A stretch of 64,000 bases of DNA from assembly GCA_027922465.2 (NCBI GenBank), contig BQMF02000137.1, forward strand, positions 496,001-560,000, in the 5' to 3' direction. A program made the translations under genes and the position numbers. The stretch's first letter is position 1. Every line of letters starts with the position of its first letter. Shown here one piece after another: positions 11,019 through 23,322 of this stretch. Under the pieces are notes generated by a model that worked only from the letters and a program-made list of their open reading frames with translations, ran no database searches and was not told the DNA's origin. The stretch is from Turritopsis dohrnii. Its lineage: Eukaryota > Cnidaria > Hydrozoa > Anthoathecata > Oceaniidae.

Positions 11019-12181
11019 ATGAAATGAAATAACTTTAAAAAAGTGTTCTATTTGGAAAAGTACAATGTGCTAAAGTCCTAATTTCCTCGTATTTTAATAA
11101 ATAACTCAAATCTTTATGATTTGATTGAATAGAACACTGTGCTTCTTGTATCTTATAGTACTGAATGCAAGTTCATTTTCCCAGTTTGCACAAGGAAATG
11201 AAATTTGAGAAGAAACTGCTCCAAATTTTGAACTTTATTGTATGTTTACTGTTATGAAATTATCATTGAGTAAGAAAGGCTTGTTCTTTGTTCTAATCTA
11301 TAGTAGATGTGACCTTTAGTGTTTCATGATTAAAGCTTTTTTCCCGTTGCTACCCTGCTTGTGGCAATAGGTTTTTGCTTTATTTAACCATCGAATAATA
11401 ATACCAAGCATATTTTTTTATGCTGATCAAACCCATGGGAAGCTGTACCCTAGGTTACAAAGCATTAGGAAACAACACAAAATGGGGTTGAAATCTTTGA
11501 ACAGTCAATTAGTTATAAAACAGCGCAACAGAACGTGGCGGTGATGGTTACTTTGGCAATCGAGTTTTAAATGGTATGTTTAAAATGTGTTGTAACGCTT
11601 ATTTGCAGTCTTTCACGTGAAAAGTCTTTTTTATGAAGCTGACGGGGAAAATGTGTTTTTAAGAAATTATCAAGAAAAGCATTTATGTATTTAATAAAAA
11701 CTGGAAAATGAAAAGCAAGTTATCATATTGGAAATTTCAATCAATTTTGATATAAATGCCATTGAAATGTTGTATTGTTGTATTATATTTATAAGGCAGC
11801 TGCAATTTTTTTCTGAAAGTTTGAATGACATAAAAATCATACCAGTGAAAATTCACGTGATATCTTTCATGCTTCAAAAACAATTCTGTGGATGAAAATG
11901 TTTAAATGTTTTAATGTGTTCCATTTCCTCATCATAGAAACTGATTCTACGTTGACCCAAATTTAAGAGTGTCATTAAAAACCATTCATTTATTAATTGA
12001 ATTATAGGTGAACAATAAAAGTAGGTTTTCTTTTTTGCTAATTTGAATCTAGACCGATATAAAGGCCAAGTTGCTCCTAAAATGTTTTATTGAAATGCTA
12101 CAGGGTTCGAAAAAGTTTTTTTTAAAAAGGCAGCTGCAAATTTTATTACAACCGGGATTAAACGACATTTTGCTTAATTTC
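11019..12181. other. Intergenic region
   Basis: About 1.2 kb of AT-rich sequence between GPCR copy 2 and the fold-back element. I see no long frame, RNA gene or clear repeat. Confidence 0.4.
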
Positions 12182-13135
12182 TTAAAGGGATTCCTGCACT
12201 TAAAATGATATTTACAAATATGATAGAGCTCAGAAAGTTGTTTAACAAGTCTCTTTTCAATATTTCATAATTCTTTTTAGTTTTTGAGATACGTTTTTAA
12301 AATCTTATATTTAATTTATGCAATGCATATTTATGATGTATAATTAGATAGTAGCTAACACTTTTCATTAAAATAACTTTAGATATGATTAATATTACAT
12401 CTTTGTAAGTTACTATGAAGTAAGGGCTACCACCCTGAGTTGATTGATAAAAGAATGAATTCATAGTATTTACTAATTCAGAAGTTCTACACACTAACAA
12501 ATAGCCCATGAGCTAAATCCCAAAATTTTGGGTTTTCGGCTCAGTCTTTAGGAAAAAGGAAAACTTGTTTTTTTGTTATCTATAGGGTCGCTGCTTTTAG
12601 GAAAGGTATGATAACCCGGTCAAATCGGTAGCTTTTACATGGAATCAGGGGGTTAAAGTAGGGGTATTTTTGGTGTTTATAAGGGTTCTTTAAGGAAAAT
12701 AGCATTTACAGTGATATATAATTAGTTATTCCTTGACAGTTAGTGATCTAAACGACTTGAAACTTGGTAGTCGTGCTGAAGATATGTTCAAAATTAGTTT
12801 GTAATAAAAAAAATTTCAAAAATCTTTTTCAGGGGGTTTGGCTAGGAGAAAATAGGGAAAAATCAGGTTTTTTTAAACTATTTTTTGCATATTCTTTACT
12901 AAAAAGTCAAATAAACAATAACATGTCTCATTTAAAGTAGATAATATACTAACTCATTTAGGTAATACCAGAATTAGGCATAACTGAGATAAAATTATAG
13001 ATAATAATGCTGAAAAATAGGTTTTCAGGGTGTAAAATTGCTACTTTTTGACGAAAAAACATCTTTTTTTCTGGTTTACTTCCGATAACTCACTAGAAAA
13101 CTCTTACAAATGGAAAATATGATTGACTCGATATG

Positions 13136-13307
13136 AGAGCAGAAAGATTCCAAATCAGAATCACTGTCATTAGCATCAGGTTCATCACAAATAAAACTTG
13201 AGAATGATTTGATGGTGTCTGAGATTAAAGGTGAAGAACACATGATGAGTTTCGTTGACAAACGCAAAGTTTATCAAACTGTTGACTTTTACAATCCTAT
13301 CAAGTGA
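13136..13307 (+). pseudogene. Fold-back arm coding remnant, left arm
   Basis: The frame KDSKSESLSLASGSSQIKL runs on through VSEIKGEEHMMSFVD and KVYQTVDFYNPIK to a TGA at about 13305-13307. It follows GAGAGCAG, a possible splice acceptor. The mirror-image frame in the right arm has the same residues with only a few changes. The protein is not recognised. Confidence 0.5.
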
Positions 13308-14170
13308 CTCTGTTTCGGAGCATTTTCATTTACTAAAAACATAGGCAAAGCAAAACTGAAAAAGTTTTGCAATTCAGTGCCCAAAGTGATATATCTGGAA
13401 AGATGTCTTTGATGGAACAGATCTAAAAGAATGATTTAAAAGAAATCTTTTGTTATCCCCTTGGGCCTATACCTTGGACACTTGCAATAGGCAGCGGCAA
13501 GCATATGAAAACAACCAATTGAAAAATCATGCATGAGCAAGAATCCAGAAGTGTTGACGGTTAAGTGTACTGCTCTTAGCTACAATGGCCTTAGCTTGTT
13601 CTTAGGTCTTAGATGTTTGTTGTTTGATGTGGCTTAAACATTATGAACAATTAAATGAATTTAAATATGCTTGAAACATCAACAATAATGAAAAACAAAA
13701 TAATAGAAACAAGTTTTTTCAGAAAAAAAAGTACTAAGAGGCTCCCCTGCCTGAGTGAAAGAAATTATAATATAAAACAAATTTGGAAAAGCAACTTAGT
13801 TTCTCAGGATTAAGTATGAATATGAAGTATAGATAAAATTGTTTTGCAAAAAAAGCAACCCCTTAACCTTTTAAACCTGGTGAGACCATAGCAGAAAATT
13901 AAGATTTAAAATATATAACAGGTGATGAACTAACTAGCTTTAGCCAAAATCTGACTAAGACGTTAAACCCAGCAACTCGTCTGTGGCTCATTGAGTAAGC
14001 AGGCTAAGAGTAGATGGGTCTCCTGGCTAAGAATTGAGTGGACTTCCCGGTAGCTAAAACCTCAAAACAAAATATTGATTTTCTGTCACGGTTACCTGTT
14101 AGCCTTCCATGCAGTTATGGGATTTGCTTTTGTCAGTGCATTTAGTGGTAAAGGAAAACTAAGACCCTTA

Positions 14171-14788
14171 AAGCTTGGTTCCCAATAAAGAAATTTCATC
14201 GTGCGATTGTCCTACTACAGTCGTACTACAGTCCCACGACATATATGGAAACACTTGTCGTGCAACATGTGGAAGATCATGCAACATTTTTTTATGTCTC
14301 ACGACAATGTCGTAGAGATAGAAAAAATTCTCCACGACAGTGGTGCTACAGCTGCGCGACAAATGTATTGTACCAGTGATAGCAAGTGCTCAAACCTGTT
14401 GGGTGCCATTCGCAGATATCGATTAAAAAAACTCACCATCATGAAATCTGAGTTCAGCTAATAAAGTGTGGTATGCTCCTGTTACTGAACGACTTTTAAA
14501 CAGTCTGTGAACCCAGAAAGAGTGCTTTCTCTTTCTCTGCATATTTCTACGTTTACGTTTCTAGAAGCTTAATAACGTTGCACAAAGAAACAGCTGACAA
14601 GTTAACAGCAAACGCTTGTCCATTCTGAAATCACATTTTGAATTTCTCCCCAATCATTTGTAAACAAACCACATGACATCGTGTAATGGAAACAAGGCTG
14701 TCGTGCAACAAAAAGTCATGCGACAAGTAGCACAACATTTGTTGCACGACGGTCGCACGATAATTTTTTGTTATTGGAAACCAAGCTT
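14171..14788. mobile_element. MITE with AAGCTTGGTTCCC ends, nested in fold-back spacer
   Basis: Ends AAGCTTGGTTCCCAATAA and TTATTGGAAACCAAGCTT are inverted. CTTAAAG flanks or overlaps both sides, suggesting a TTAA-containing target duplication. Repeated GTCGTGC / GCACGAC words (for example near 14253 and 14745) form subterminal repeats. There is no coding capacity. It resembles the element at 59931-60332. Confidence 0.75.
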
Positions 14789-15134
14789 AAAGAGGCTGTT
14801 GAAGAGAAAAACTATATTTATCAGTTCACTCAAATTGAAAATGAACACAAACGTTTTGACAAACAGTTGGGAAAAATACAAGTGTTAGTCTATGACGTAT
14901 ATGACCATAAAGGTCATAATGTCAATCTATAAGATATCGACAACAGCCTGCTTGCACGGATGCTTGTGCCAATTATGAGAATGAAAATCATAGTTCTGAT
15001 GACCCTGACAAATCAATATTTTAGATCTGTTCCATTAAAGACATCTTTCCAGATATATCACTTTGGGCACTGAATTGCACAACAAGTTTTGCTTTGCCTA
15101 TGTTTTTAGTAAATGAAAATGCTCCGAAACAGAG

Positions 15135-15305
15135 TCACTTGATAGGATCGTAAAAGTCAACAGTTTGATAAACTTTGCCATTGTCAACGAAACTCATCAT
15201 GTGTTCTTCACCTTTAATCTCAGACACCATCAAATCATTCCTAAGTTTTATTTGTGATGAACCTGATGCTAATGGCAGTGATTCTGATTTGGAATCTGCT
15301 GCTAG
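15135..15305 (-). pseudogene. Fold-back arm coding remnant, right arm
   Basis: Minus-strand frame DSKSESLPLASGSSQIKL continues through VSEIKGEEHMMSFVD and KVYQTVDFYDPIK to a stop at about 15135. It follows TTTTTTCTAG on the minus strand, a good splice acceptor, so it looks like a terminal exon. It is nearly identical in protein to the left-arm frame. The product is not recognised. Confidence 0.5.
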
Positions 15306-16441
15306 AAAAAAGACTATCAAAAAATACAACTTTTGCTTTTATATATAGTGCTACAGTACTTGTTATCCAAATTAAAACATATCATGTTAATTATAATTAT
15401 TAATTTGCTTCCTTCCTGAAATTTGCCGTTTTTTCCTTAAAAAATTATATTTAATCCCCTGTTTTACCCCCTGGTGCCTCCAAATAATCTAGACAATACG
15501 CAATTATGTTCAGTTATTTCTGCTATCATATCGAGTCAATTATATTTTCCATTTGTAAGAGTTTTCTAGTGAGTTATTGTTATTGTTTATTTGACTTTTT
15601 AGTAAAGAATATGCAAAAAATAGTTTAAAAAAACCTGATTTTTCCCTATTTTCTCCTAACCAAACCCCCTGAAAAAGATTTTTGAAATTTTTTTTATTAC
15701 AAACTAATTTTGAACATATCTTCAGCACGACTACCAAGTTTCAAGTCGTTTAGATCACTAACTGTCAAGGAATAACTAATTATATATCACTGTAAATGCT
15801 ATTTTCCTTAAGGAACCCTTATAAACACCAAAAATACCCCTACTTTAACCCCCTGATTCCATGTAAAAACTACCGATTTGACCGGGTTATCATACCTTTC
15901 CTAAAAGTAGGGACCCTATAGATAACAAAAAAACAAGTTTCCCTTTTTCCTAAAATTCAGCCCTAAAATCGACCTAGCTCATGGGCTAAAAATACTATCT
16001 TATTACATTATAATTATGCGTTGCATAAATTAATGATTTTTAAATCGAAATATCTTTTGAAACAGAATTTCCAAAAACTGTAAAAAGAGTTCTTAAACAA
16101 CTTTGCGAGTTCTATCATCCCTTGAAATATCAGAAAATAGCAGGAATCCTTTTAAGTTGTCTTCCAAAATTTCTCAAGTTTTGGTCCAACGAAATGTCAA
16201 ACCTTTGAAAAGTTTTAACTCCACTTTCAATTTCAATTTAACTCCTGACGCTTATTTACTATTCATAGTTTTTATAGTTACGAAATATCTTACTTTTTTA
16301 CGCAGATTTATTAGCTATTGTTACAAATCCTCATTTTTGAAAATATAAGTTGTTCTCAAAGTACTTAGGTCAAGTCTTTGGTATCTTCAGTCGTCGCATT
16401 CTATACTAGGCATACTGTTTCATTTTTGTAATTTTATTGTA

Positions 16442-17010
16442 CCGGGTGTCACACAAAAAACTTTAAGTCTTTGATTAATTACCAGGACCGAAAAAAAATT
16501 GATTTTATATTTAATTTTTTTTCCATCGTGAAGAGGATGCTTTCACTTAAATTTTGACGTATCAAACTTTAAGTTTGGTTCATTAGTTAAAAAGTTTGAC
16601 CGAAAAATTAAAAAATTAAAAGATCACTTTTCAAAAATTGTCACAAAAGTCGAAAAAACAGGATATCAATTTTATTGCAAGTAAAAGACACAAGATTTGT
16701 TTTATTTATCAGGAAATGTATTTCCGTTTTTTCCAAAGCACTTATTTACACGATTAACCATTCCTGTAAAGGCATTTCTGATCATTTGAGGGTCAAGATT
16801 AGCTGCAACATTTCTGATTGAAGCTTTCAATTGGTCCAGGGTCTGGGGCTGCAAGTTTGGTGGTTGTTCCCAGATCTGTTGTTTAATGTAACCTCACAAG
16901 AAGAAGTCACAGACAGTGAGATCCGGAGATCTTGGAGGCCACTCAACGTCTCCTTGTTTGCTGACCACTTTTCCTGGAATTGGCCACGGAGATTTTTCTC
17001 TAATTAATTG
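16442..17010 (-). pseudogene. Mariner/IS630-superfamily transposase, C-terminal fragment
   Basis: Minus strand from about 17010: PIPGKVVSKQGDVEWPPRSP, then DLTVCDFFL, an in-frame TGA where Trp is usual, then GYIKQQIWEQPPNL and on to ...NGNTFPDK and TAA at 16702. WPPRSPDLTxCDFFLWG is a well-known block around the last catalytic Asp of IS630-Tc1-mariner transposases. The rest of the enzyme is missing. Downstream, CCGGGTGTCACAC after a TA at 16440-16441 may be the element's terminal repeat. It is a dead remnant. Confidence 0.8.
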
Positions 17011-17673
17011 ATACCTAATTAAATATATAAGATACGAAAGGACCATTCAGTGGTCAGTGGGGTCTCTTCTCAAACGATGACGTCAACTCAGGGGTAAAGC
17101 ATAGAAAAATGATTTATTTACAATTAGTGAATGTCAAGCGTAGTCTTTGAACATTAACCGTAACATCGTCAGTAACATCGTAACCATCACCTTTTCTTAA
17201 GCGAAAATAAATTAACTTAAATGTTCAAATAAGAAAATGTTCGAATAACTGGAATTACGTCACAACAGACAACATCTCGTTTTCAAACTGAATATTAATG
17301 ACGTTTGCGTTGTTTACAAAGAGAAGCCACAGCTCAGGGAAAAATTGTTCACAAAATTCTTTTATGAAGGTTAAGCACGTAAAAATCCATAAACTTAGAA
17401 ACAAAGCGATGCGTGCAATGATGTCACTTGTGAAAAGGTCAATCGTAAGACATGGGGAGTATTCTCGGGAAATTTCATTTGGAAATATCACGGTTTAAAG
17501 ATATAAACATACATGAACATTAATGCTGTCAAAACAAATTTCTCAAGAAAAATCTTTTCCAATCCATTTATTTTACCATCAAAAGAAATTTCCAAACTGG
17601 TACAAGCCTCATTTCTATGTTGCAAATAATTTGGAATGTCCAATTGCGATTTTTACTTGCGCGATTTATATTA
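17011..17673. other. Intergenic region
   Basis: No convincing gene. Overlapping short frames on both strands at 17255-17498 look like chance. Confidence 0.4.
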
Positions 17674-18157
17674 CCGTAATGCATCGATTAAACGCCCCCC
17701 TTCTTTTAAATGCCCCCCTCGAATAGACGCCCCCCCTTTTCAGGAGATTTTTAAATAAAAGCCCCACTCAATTAGACGCCCCCTCGAATAGACGCCCCTC
17801 TCTAGAGAGGGGCGTTTATTAGAGACACACTAATTAAGGCATGTAGAACTACTACATTGCGTTGTTTCAGCCTCAATGTTTTCATTTTGTATAAAAATAT
17901 GGAAATTTGCGATAGACGTCTTTCTTTTTTAATTTTAAACTAACAGTTGGAAACTTTGTCTTTATTGACGATGATCTTGAAGTTTAATTTTGTATATTTT
18001 TATCAATGTTTATATTTAGTTTATATTTACAAAAAAGAAGAGTTTCACAAAAATTCAATAGACGCCCTCCTCTTTTAAACGCCCCCCTCGAATAGACGCC
18101 CCCTAAAAATTCAAAAAATTTAATAAACGCCCCGGGCGTCTAATCGAAGCATTACGG
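17674..18157. mobile_element. MITE with TA target and GGGCGTC repeats
   Basis: Ends CCGTAATGCATCGATTAAAC and the inverted GTCTAATCGAAGCATTACGG are flanked by TA on both sides. The interior holds many direct copies of TCGAATAGACGCCCC near both ends (17690-17820 and 18055-18140). Strong C/G strand asymmetry of these repeats stands out from the AT-rich surroundings. Ends and TA target suggest a Tc1/mariner or pogo-type non-autonomous element. Confidence 0.8.
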
Positions 18158-18432
18158 TACTGAATGATGAAACAATGTCAAAGATCAAGATAAGGCCAAC
18201 TGAGATTGGACGTGACAATGCAGAGACAAAAATTACTAATTATTTTCGTTAGCACTTTAAAACCTGGTAAAAATTACAAATGTAAGTCGTCATATATAAA
18301 ATGTCTTCCATAAAAATTATTCAGGGATAACCGATATCTAAGGGACTGGAAAAACAGTTCGAAGTACAGAGCTTAAATTGCAGAGAAATGATAGACATTT
18401 GTTCGAATTACAGATTTGACTGCAAATGCATT

Positions 18433-19497
18433 TCAATTATTGAACTCTCTATGAATCTTTACTTTTTCTAAGGAATAGCTTTCGTCGTATGAATGTTCTT
18501 GGATTGCATTCCCAAAACATTTAAATTGTTTTCTGTAATATTCAAGAACTTTTTTATTTCTCCACATAACGATGACGGCATTTAGTCCTGAATTTAGTTC
18601 CGGCGGAAGTATGGACCAAATCAACAAAACATGGTTTAGATAAGTCACGTGAGCTGGCTTCAACCAAAACATCATTGAAAATTGGAACGCAGCAATGATT
18701 GTTGGGATGTAGCATGTGATCAACACTGCAGAGATGATCCCGATGGTTTTGGAAACTTTCCTCTTTCTAGCAGCGATCTTTTCTGGTTCCGTCACAACCA
18801 TTGTTAACGCGTTTGTTCTGCCTTTATTTAAGTTAAGATTATTGGATTCTCTTTGAACATGATACCATAGTAGCAAGTTCAGCACCAGGATACTTGTAAG
18901 CAAAGCTGTTTGAAATATACCGAAGTAGAACATGCACTTTCCTACATCTTTGAAAGAAGAATGGTATTTAGCAGTGGCATACCAAGCAGAGAAGGCAACT
19001 GTGATCAAAATCTCCAACAAAAGTCCAATCTTTATCGATAAGCCATTAACATAACGTTGGTAGAAACTAGTTTTTGCTATACGAAGATATCTATCAACGG
19101 ATATTGTTAGTATCATAAAAGCTGATGCAGTTGAGATAAACATCAGGGAAAACCCATGAAAGCCTGCAATATAGCAAGACACAAATCTTCTTCGGATGGA
19201 AACGAGATAGATTTGAAATGGTACGACAATACCACCATTTATCAGGTCACAACAGGATAGCCAGATCAGATAGTGCATCAATCTAGAGATTCCTTTATTT
19301 CCACGTGTTTTTATGATGCCAAGTACAAAAGCAAAGTTTGAGGTGACGATAAAAATGCTGAAAATCCCAAAAACACATGTTAAAGCCGTCGTGTTTTTAT
19401 AGTCTTTTGAAATCATGTTGAAGTGATTAAAGCAAATGCGTTTTTGAACCATGTTGCTTGTGTTATTCATCTTCGTTCTTCTAAAATAGAGCATCAT
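18433..19497 (-). CDS. Class A (rhodopsin-like) orphan GPCR
   Basis: Single-exon frame of 354 residues. The first ATG is at 19497, but MNNTSN (ATG near 19470) is an equally good start. The N-terminus carries NNTS and NTT sequons. Seven hydrophobic segments are present. TM3 ends ISVDRYLRIAKT, a canonical DRY. TM7 reads LNSGLNAVIVM in place of NPxxY. The third loop is basic (KIAARKRKVSKT). The C-tail of about 45 residues has several Ser, Tyr and Glu. The NSxLNxV form of TM7 is shared with the two tandem receptors at 5-11 kb, but the rest differs greatly, so it is at most a distant relative. The ligand is unknown. Confidence 0.85.
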   Translation of the reverse strand: MMLYFRRTKMNNTSNMVQKRICFNHFNMISKDYKNTTALTCVFGIFSIFIVTSNFAFVLGIIKTRGNKGISRLMHYLIWLSCCDLINGGIVVPFQIYLVSIRRRFVSCYIAGFHGFSLMFISTASAFMILTISVDRYLRIAKTSFYQRYVNGLSIKIGLLLEILITVAFSAWYATAKYHSSFKDVGKCMFYFGIFQTALLTSILVLNLLLWYHVQRESNNLNLNKGRTNALTMVVTEPEKIAARKRKVSKTIGIISAVLITCYIPTIIAAFQFSMMFWLKPAHVTYLNHVLLIWSILPPELNSGLNAVIVMWRNKKVLEYYRKQFKCFGNAIQEHSYDESYSLEKVKIHREFNN

Positions 19498-19821
19498 CTA
19501 GAACAAACCGTGTCTGAGGTCTACTTGCCAGTAGAAAGCAGCATAAACGTTTTCTGTTATGATATAAGCTCAGTTAAAGTTTCTTTGGTGATTGGGTGAG
19601 ATTGCAATGAAAACAGTAATTTCGTGCCAAAATTTCTCATTAAGCCAATAATATAAATTTTGTCAATTCCCGAACTTGTAACAAAATTAGTCCTAGATAT
19701 CATACGGAGAATTTTGATGACAGAGGATCGAAAAAGAAATTGATCCGACTTTAAAATGAGCATAACTTTTTATAAAAATTTGTTTGTTTGTTGTGATGTT
19801 AATTAGATTGTTTTCACTGTA

Positions 19822-20202
19822 AGGAGCTGATTACATGATCCCGGTTAGCCGGGATGAAATTTCATCCCGCCTTGCCGAGATGAATTTCAACTCGGTGTTA
19901 TATGCAAAATTTTCATCCCGTTTAGGCGGGACGGGACAAAGCCAAACCTGCCTTTAAAAGAGGAAACGATACTTTTGACAAACTACGCTTGCTCAAACCT
20001 CAAACTTGTCCCAGTTGACCGGGATGAAGCGATTACATGGGTAAATTTCATCCCACCTAACCGAGATCTCGGTTAGGCGGGATGAAATTTTTATCATGTA
20101 ATCACGATGGGAAATTTATGATGATTTGACCAGGATGCCAAGACCTCGGCAAGGAGGGATGAAATTTCGTCCCGGCTAACCAGGATCATGTAATCAGCCC
20201 CT
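19822..20202. mobile_element. MITE with GCTGATTACATGATC ends
   Basis: Ends GCTGATTACATGATCCCGG and CCAGGATCATGTAATCAGC are inverted. GGGATGAAATTTCATCCC words recur through the interior as smaller palindromes, giving strong secondary structure. There is no coding capacity. Confidence 0.75.
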
Positions 20203-20330
20203 AAATGTTTGAAATTTGTGACACACAAAATGAACGTTCTTTTCTGAACTTTGTGAACATGACGAGTGAGCACAAACGAAAAACCCCTTTTTCTATATAA
20301 TTTTAAAATAGACCAGCCTTAGATCAGATC

Positions 20331-20418
20331 TAGTAAAGCCTGGTTCAGATCTGTCAATTACGACGATTACACTTAATTTTAATCGTCGTAATCGTCAGGT
20401 CTGAACCAGGCTTTACTA
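20331..20418. mobile_element. Short hairpin MITE
   Basis: An 88-bp near-perfect inverted repeat from TAGTAAAGCCTGGTTCAGA to its complement TCTGAACCAGGCTTTACTA. Inner arms include TTACGACGATTA. The whole unit folds into one stem. Confidence 0.7.
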
Positions 20419-21300
20419 GTTCTTATAAAAAAACGTCTATAGAAAAAAATACTAAAGATAACGAATATCGTAAGTTCGAAAAGAAAAGTGTGTCAGCGAG
20501 GAGGGAGCCAATCATTATTTTACTTTGTTCGAGTGCTTTGATAATAATAAACAGCTGCTCGTTCCAAGATCATTTCTCAATTGTTCTATTTCTACTGACA
20601 TCAGCATAGTGAAACCCTCAACTTTACATATGATTATCATTATTCATTATCTTTAAGGTAAGAGCTGCAAGTTAAGCCAATCGCTTCCATAATCTACAAA
20701 GAATTGCTTCATCTTCAAATTTGAGTTCGATTATTCAAAAGAACTATAGGTTTGTCGAACAAAGTGCAATCAAAGAATTTCAAACTAGAGAATAAGAGAA
20801 TGACTGCAAATTGTTCAACAAAATTACTCCGAAACACATTCCGAAATGTTGAAGATTATAAAACGTAAAGTGAATTAGGCGATTGAAAATCTAAGGAAAA
20901 AAGAGATCAAATGTTTTATATTTTTAATTTGGGATTTTGAGAACAGTTTTATGTCTCCCCAGGAGATGATTTCATAATTTGTATTTTTCTTCATTTGATT
21001 GATGAGTAATCAGTTATTAGTTCACTTTCTGATCTGTAAAACGAACATTCGCAAAATAACTTATATCAATTTTCTGTAATTCCAGATACACAGATATGAT
21101 TAGCTTCTCCTTTCCTTTTTGACGTTTAAAATTTTACTGGTCGCTGACAAAATAAAGTATAAAGCTTTAAAATAACAGCCAGTGAATAATTACTTCATTA
21201 AAAACACATGTTAAAATTTTTATTAAAACATACAAAGCTGTTTGTAAGATCAAGCTTACATTATCAAGTTAGATAAATTACAAAAGTATAAAAGTAAAGT
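20419..21300. other. Intergenic region
   Basis: AT-rich, no gene or structured repeat seen. Confidence 0.4.
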
Positions 21301-21303
21301 ATA

Positions 21304-21572
21304 AATTAAAATCATAAGCATAGACGGTAAAAAACCAAAAGATTAAAATTTGAGAGAAGCTTTTCGTAAAAACTATTTACATCTTCAGTCTCCTATGTAC
21401 AACTAAATTCATAACAATAAAATCAAACTACTTATAACTTTGAACATCATACATATTCGACTTGGGAATACTTTTAAGTACACGATTAATTACGTAACTT
21501 AAGTAATCCCAATTTGAGCTTCTCTCAAATTTTAATCTTTTGGTTTTTTACCGTCTATGCTTATGATTTTAC
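21304..21572. mobile_element. MITE-like inverted repeat
   Basis: Arms 21304-21360 and 21516-21572 are almost perfect inverted copies of about 56 bp (core CATAAGCATAGACGGTAAAA), separated by about 155 bp of AT-rich sequence. No coding capacity. Target duplication not clear. Confidence 0.65.
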
Positions 21573-21942
21573 TTTAAAAAATGGCGTTTTATTCTTTTAA
21601 AGTATAAATTGATTATATTGATTAACGATTTTTAGTTTGCTTGTTCTTCATTTTCATTTCATACAAAAAATACAACATGAGCAAGACAAAAAGATAAGGA
21701 TTCTATTGATATAAAATTTATAAGAATAAATTGGATATTTACTTTAAAAACTGCGGTAACCCTGTACAGTCTGTCCCAGAGAATTTCGGTCCGAGATTTT
21801 AACAGCCTAAAACTTTTCAGGCTATTTTTACACCATTCGATAGAATTTCTTTCAAAGATTTTAAAAATCTATATTTTGAATAATGTAGTCGAAACCTTTG
21901 GAGTAAATAGGATTTCTTTAAACTGTCACGGTCATTAATTTC

Positions 21943-22174
21943 TTAAAGGGGAACTAAACTCAAAAATTCAAAATTTATTTTTTTGTATCATTTGGAAGAA
22001 TTTTAAAAATGATGAGCCAGTTTTGAATTTTCAAAAAGTCATTCTTCGATCCCGAGATGTTGCCATAATTTTGTTTTTTGAAAATTTAAAAACCGACTTT
22101 CAGCATTTTTAAAGATGTTTCAAATAGTGCACAAAAATGAACTTGTGCTTTTTTTTAGTTTAGTGCCCCTTTAA
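21943..22174. mobile_element. MITE, GGGGAACTAAACT family, short copy
   Basis: Starts TTAAAGGGGAACTAAACT and ends AGTTTAGTGCCCCTTTAA. The inverted arms run deep into the unit, with words such as TTTGAATTTTCAAAAA repeated. A second, longer member begins at 33083. Confidence 0.75.
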
Positions 22175-22627
22175 TGATTAATAAAAGTAAGTTTTCACGT
22201 GCAATTATTCTTTTGTTTATTAAGAACTTGTAGCGGTGTTATTGAACACACTGAAATTAACATCTCATCACAAAATCAAAAATTGTGAGACGGGGGTTTC
22301 TACAAAATTTTGCAAATTCTATGAGCCATCTGTAGTTGCTACTTAAAACAAAAAGTCTATCAGAGTTGAAAAATGAAATTGTTTTCGCAGCAATAATCTT
22401 AGACAAAATCAACATTTTATTCGTCACTCTTCATTAAATGACAGCAATTGCAAATCGCTGTGTTCAGAGAAACGGGGGACATGTTGAGATTTTGTTTTTA
22501 ATGACTCTTGTGTTTTACAGCCACTTGACTTGTTATTGTTTTTGGTAATGACCTTTGATAGTCATTGTAAGATGTGTTAATTAACCATTAAGAAGATAAT
22601 TGGTAATTTTTTCATGGTAAAATCCTT

Positions 22628-23322
22628 AAGGCCCTGTTAGACGGTAAACTATTCGCTAAACTATTCCTAAAATAGAAACAGAAAATTATTCTAATAATTT
22701 AGTTTATGTTCAAATACACTGATAAACTAATCAATAAACTAATACGATAAGTTATGGGTTATAAGTGTAAGGTTCATTCATTCATCATGGAAGAAGCAGT
22801 TGAAGAATTTTTAGTTTGTTCAAATATTGCTTCTTCATGTATGGTGTATAGCGAATCTTTTGAATTCCGGAAAACGAAACAGAAAATGTTAAGTGAAAGA
22901 TTATGTTAGAAAACGTGACCATGGAGCATTTGACTTTTCAAGAATTGAGATTAAACGATCTATATCTTCACCTTTTTTTAAAGCTTCAATAATTTTACCG
23001 TTAGCGTCGACGCTCGCATTTTTCTTCGTGTACAATTGTTACTTTCCTAAGTGAATTTGTCCTAAACCTGTTGCATTAACCTTTGTGCAACACGTGTTCG
23101 ATGATTTAAATGTCGGTATTCTTTGAACTTTGCTAAACTATTCGGAATAAAATCAAAATGATTTGATTTTATTCGAAGCTAAATTAAACTATTTTTTTGC
23201 TTCTTTTAATAATTTTTGAATAGTTTACGATACAATACACGATAAATTATTTCGTAAACTATTCTATTTTAAGTAACTTTAAGGGATAGTTTAGCGATTA
23301 ATTTATCGTCTAACAGGACCTT
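22628..23322. mobile_element. MITE, AAGGCCCTGTTAGACG ends
   Basis: Ends AAGGCCCTGTTAGACGGTAA and the inverted CGTCTAACAGGACCTT. Subterminal ACTATTC and TAGTTTA words are repeated. Nested in the element at 21767-23417. No coding capacity. Confidence 0.7.

Larger units (their letters stand above)
12182..16155. mobile_element. Fold-back type transposable element with >1 kb inverted arms
   Basis: The left arm (about 12182-13446) and right arm (about 15011-16155) are inverted copies. They start at TTAAAGGGATTCCTGC and end at GCAGGAATCCTTTTAA. The arms share long blocks, for example the TTTAGGAAAAAGG-to-AAACTTG block near 12550 and its complement near 15945. The left arm has an extra segment of about 150 bp near 12350-12500. 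A spacer of about 1.6 kb separates the arms and contains a nested MITE (14171-14788). Very long terminal inverted repeats with TTAA-like ends match fold-back or long-TIR DNA transposons. I recognise no transposase in it. Confidence 0.8.
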
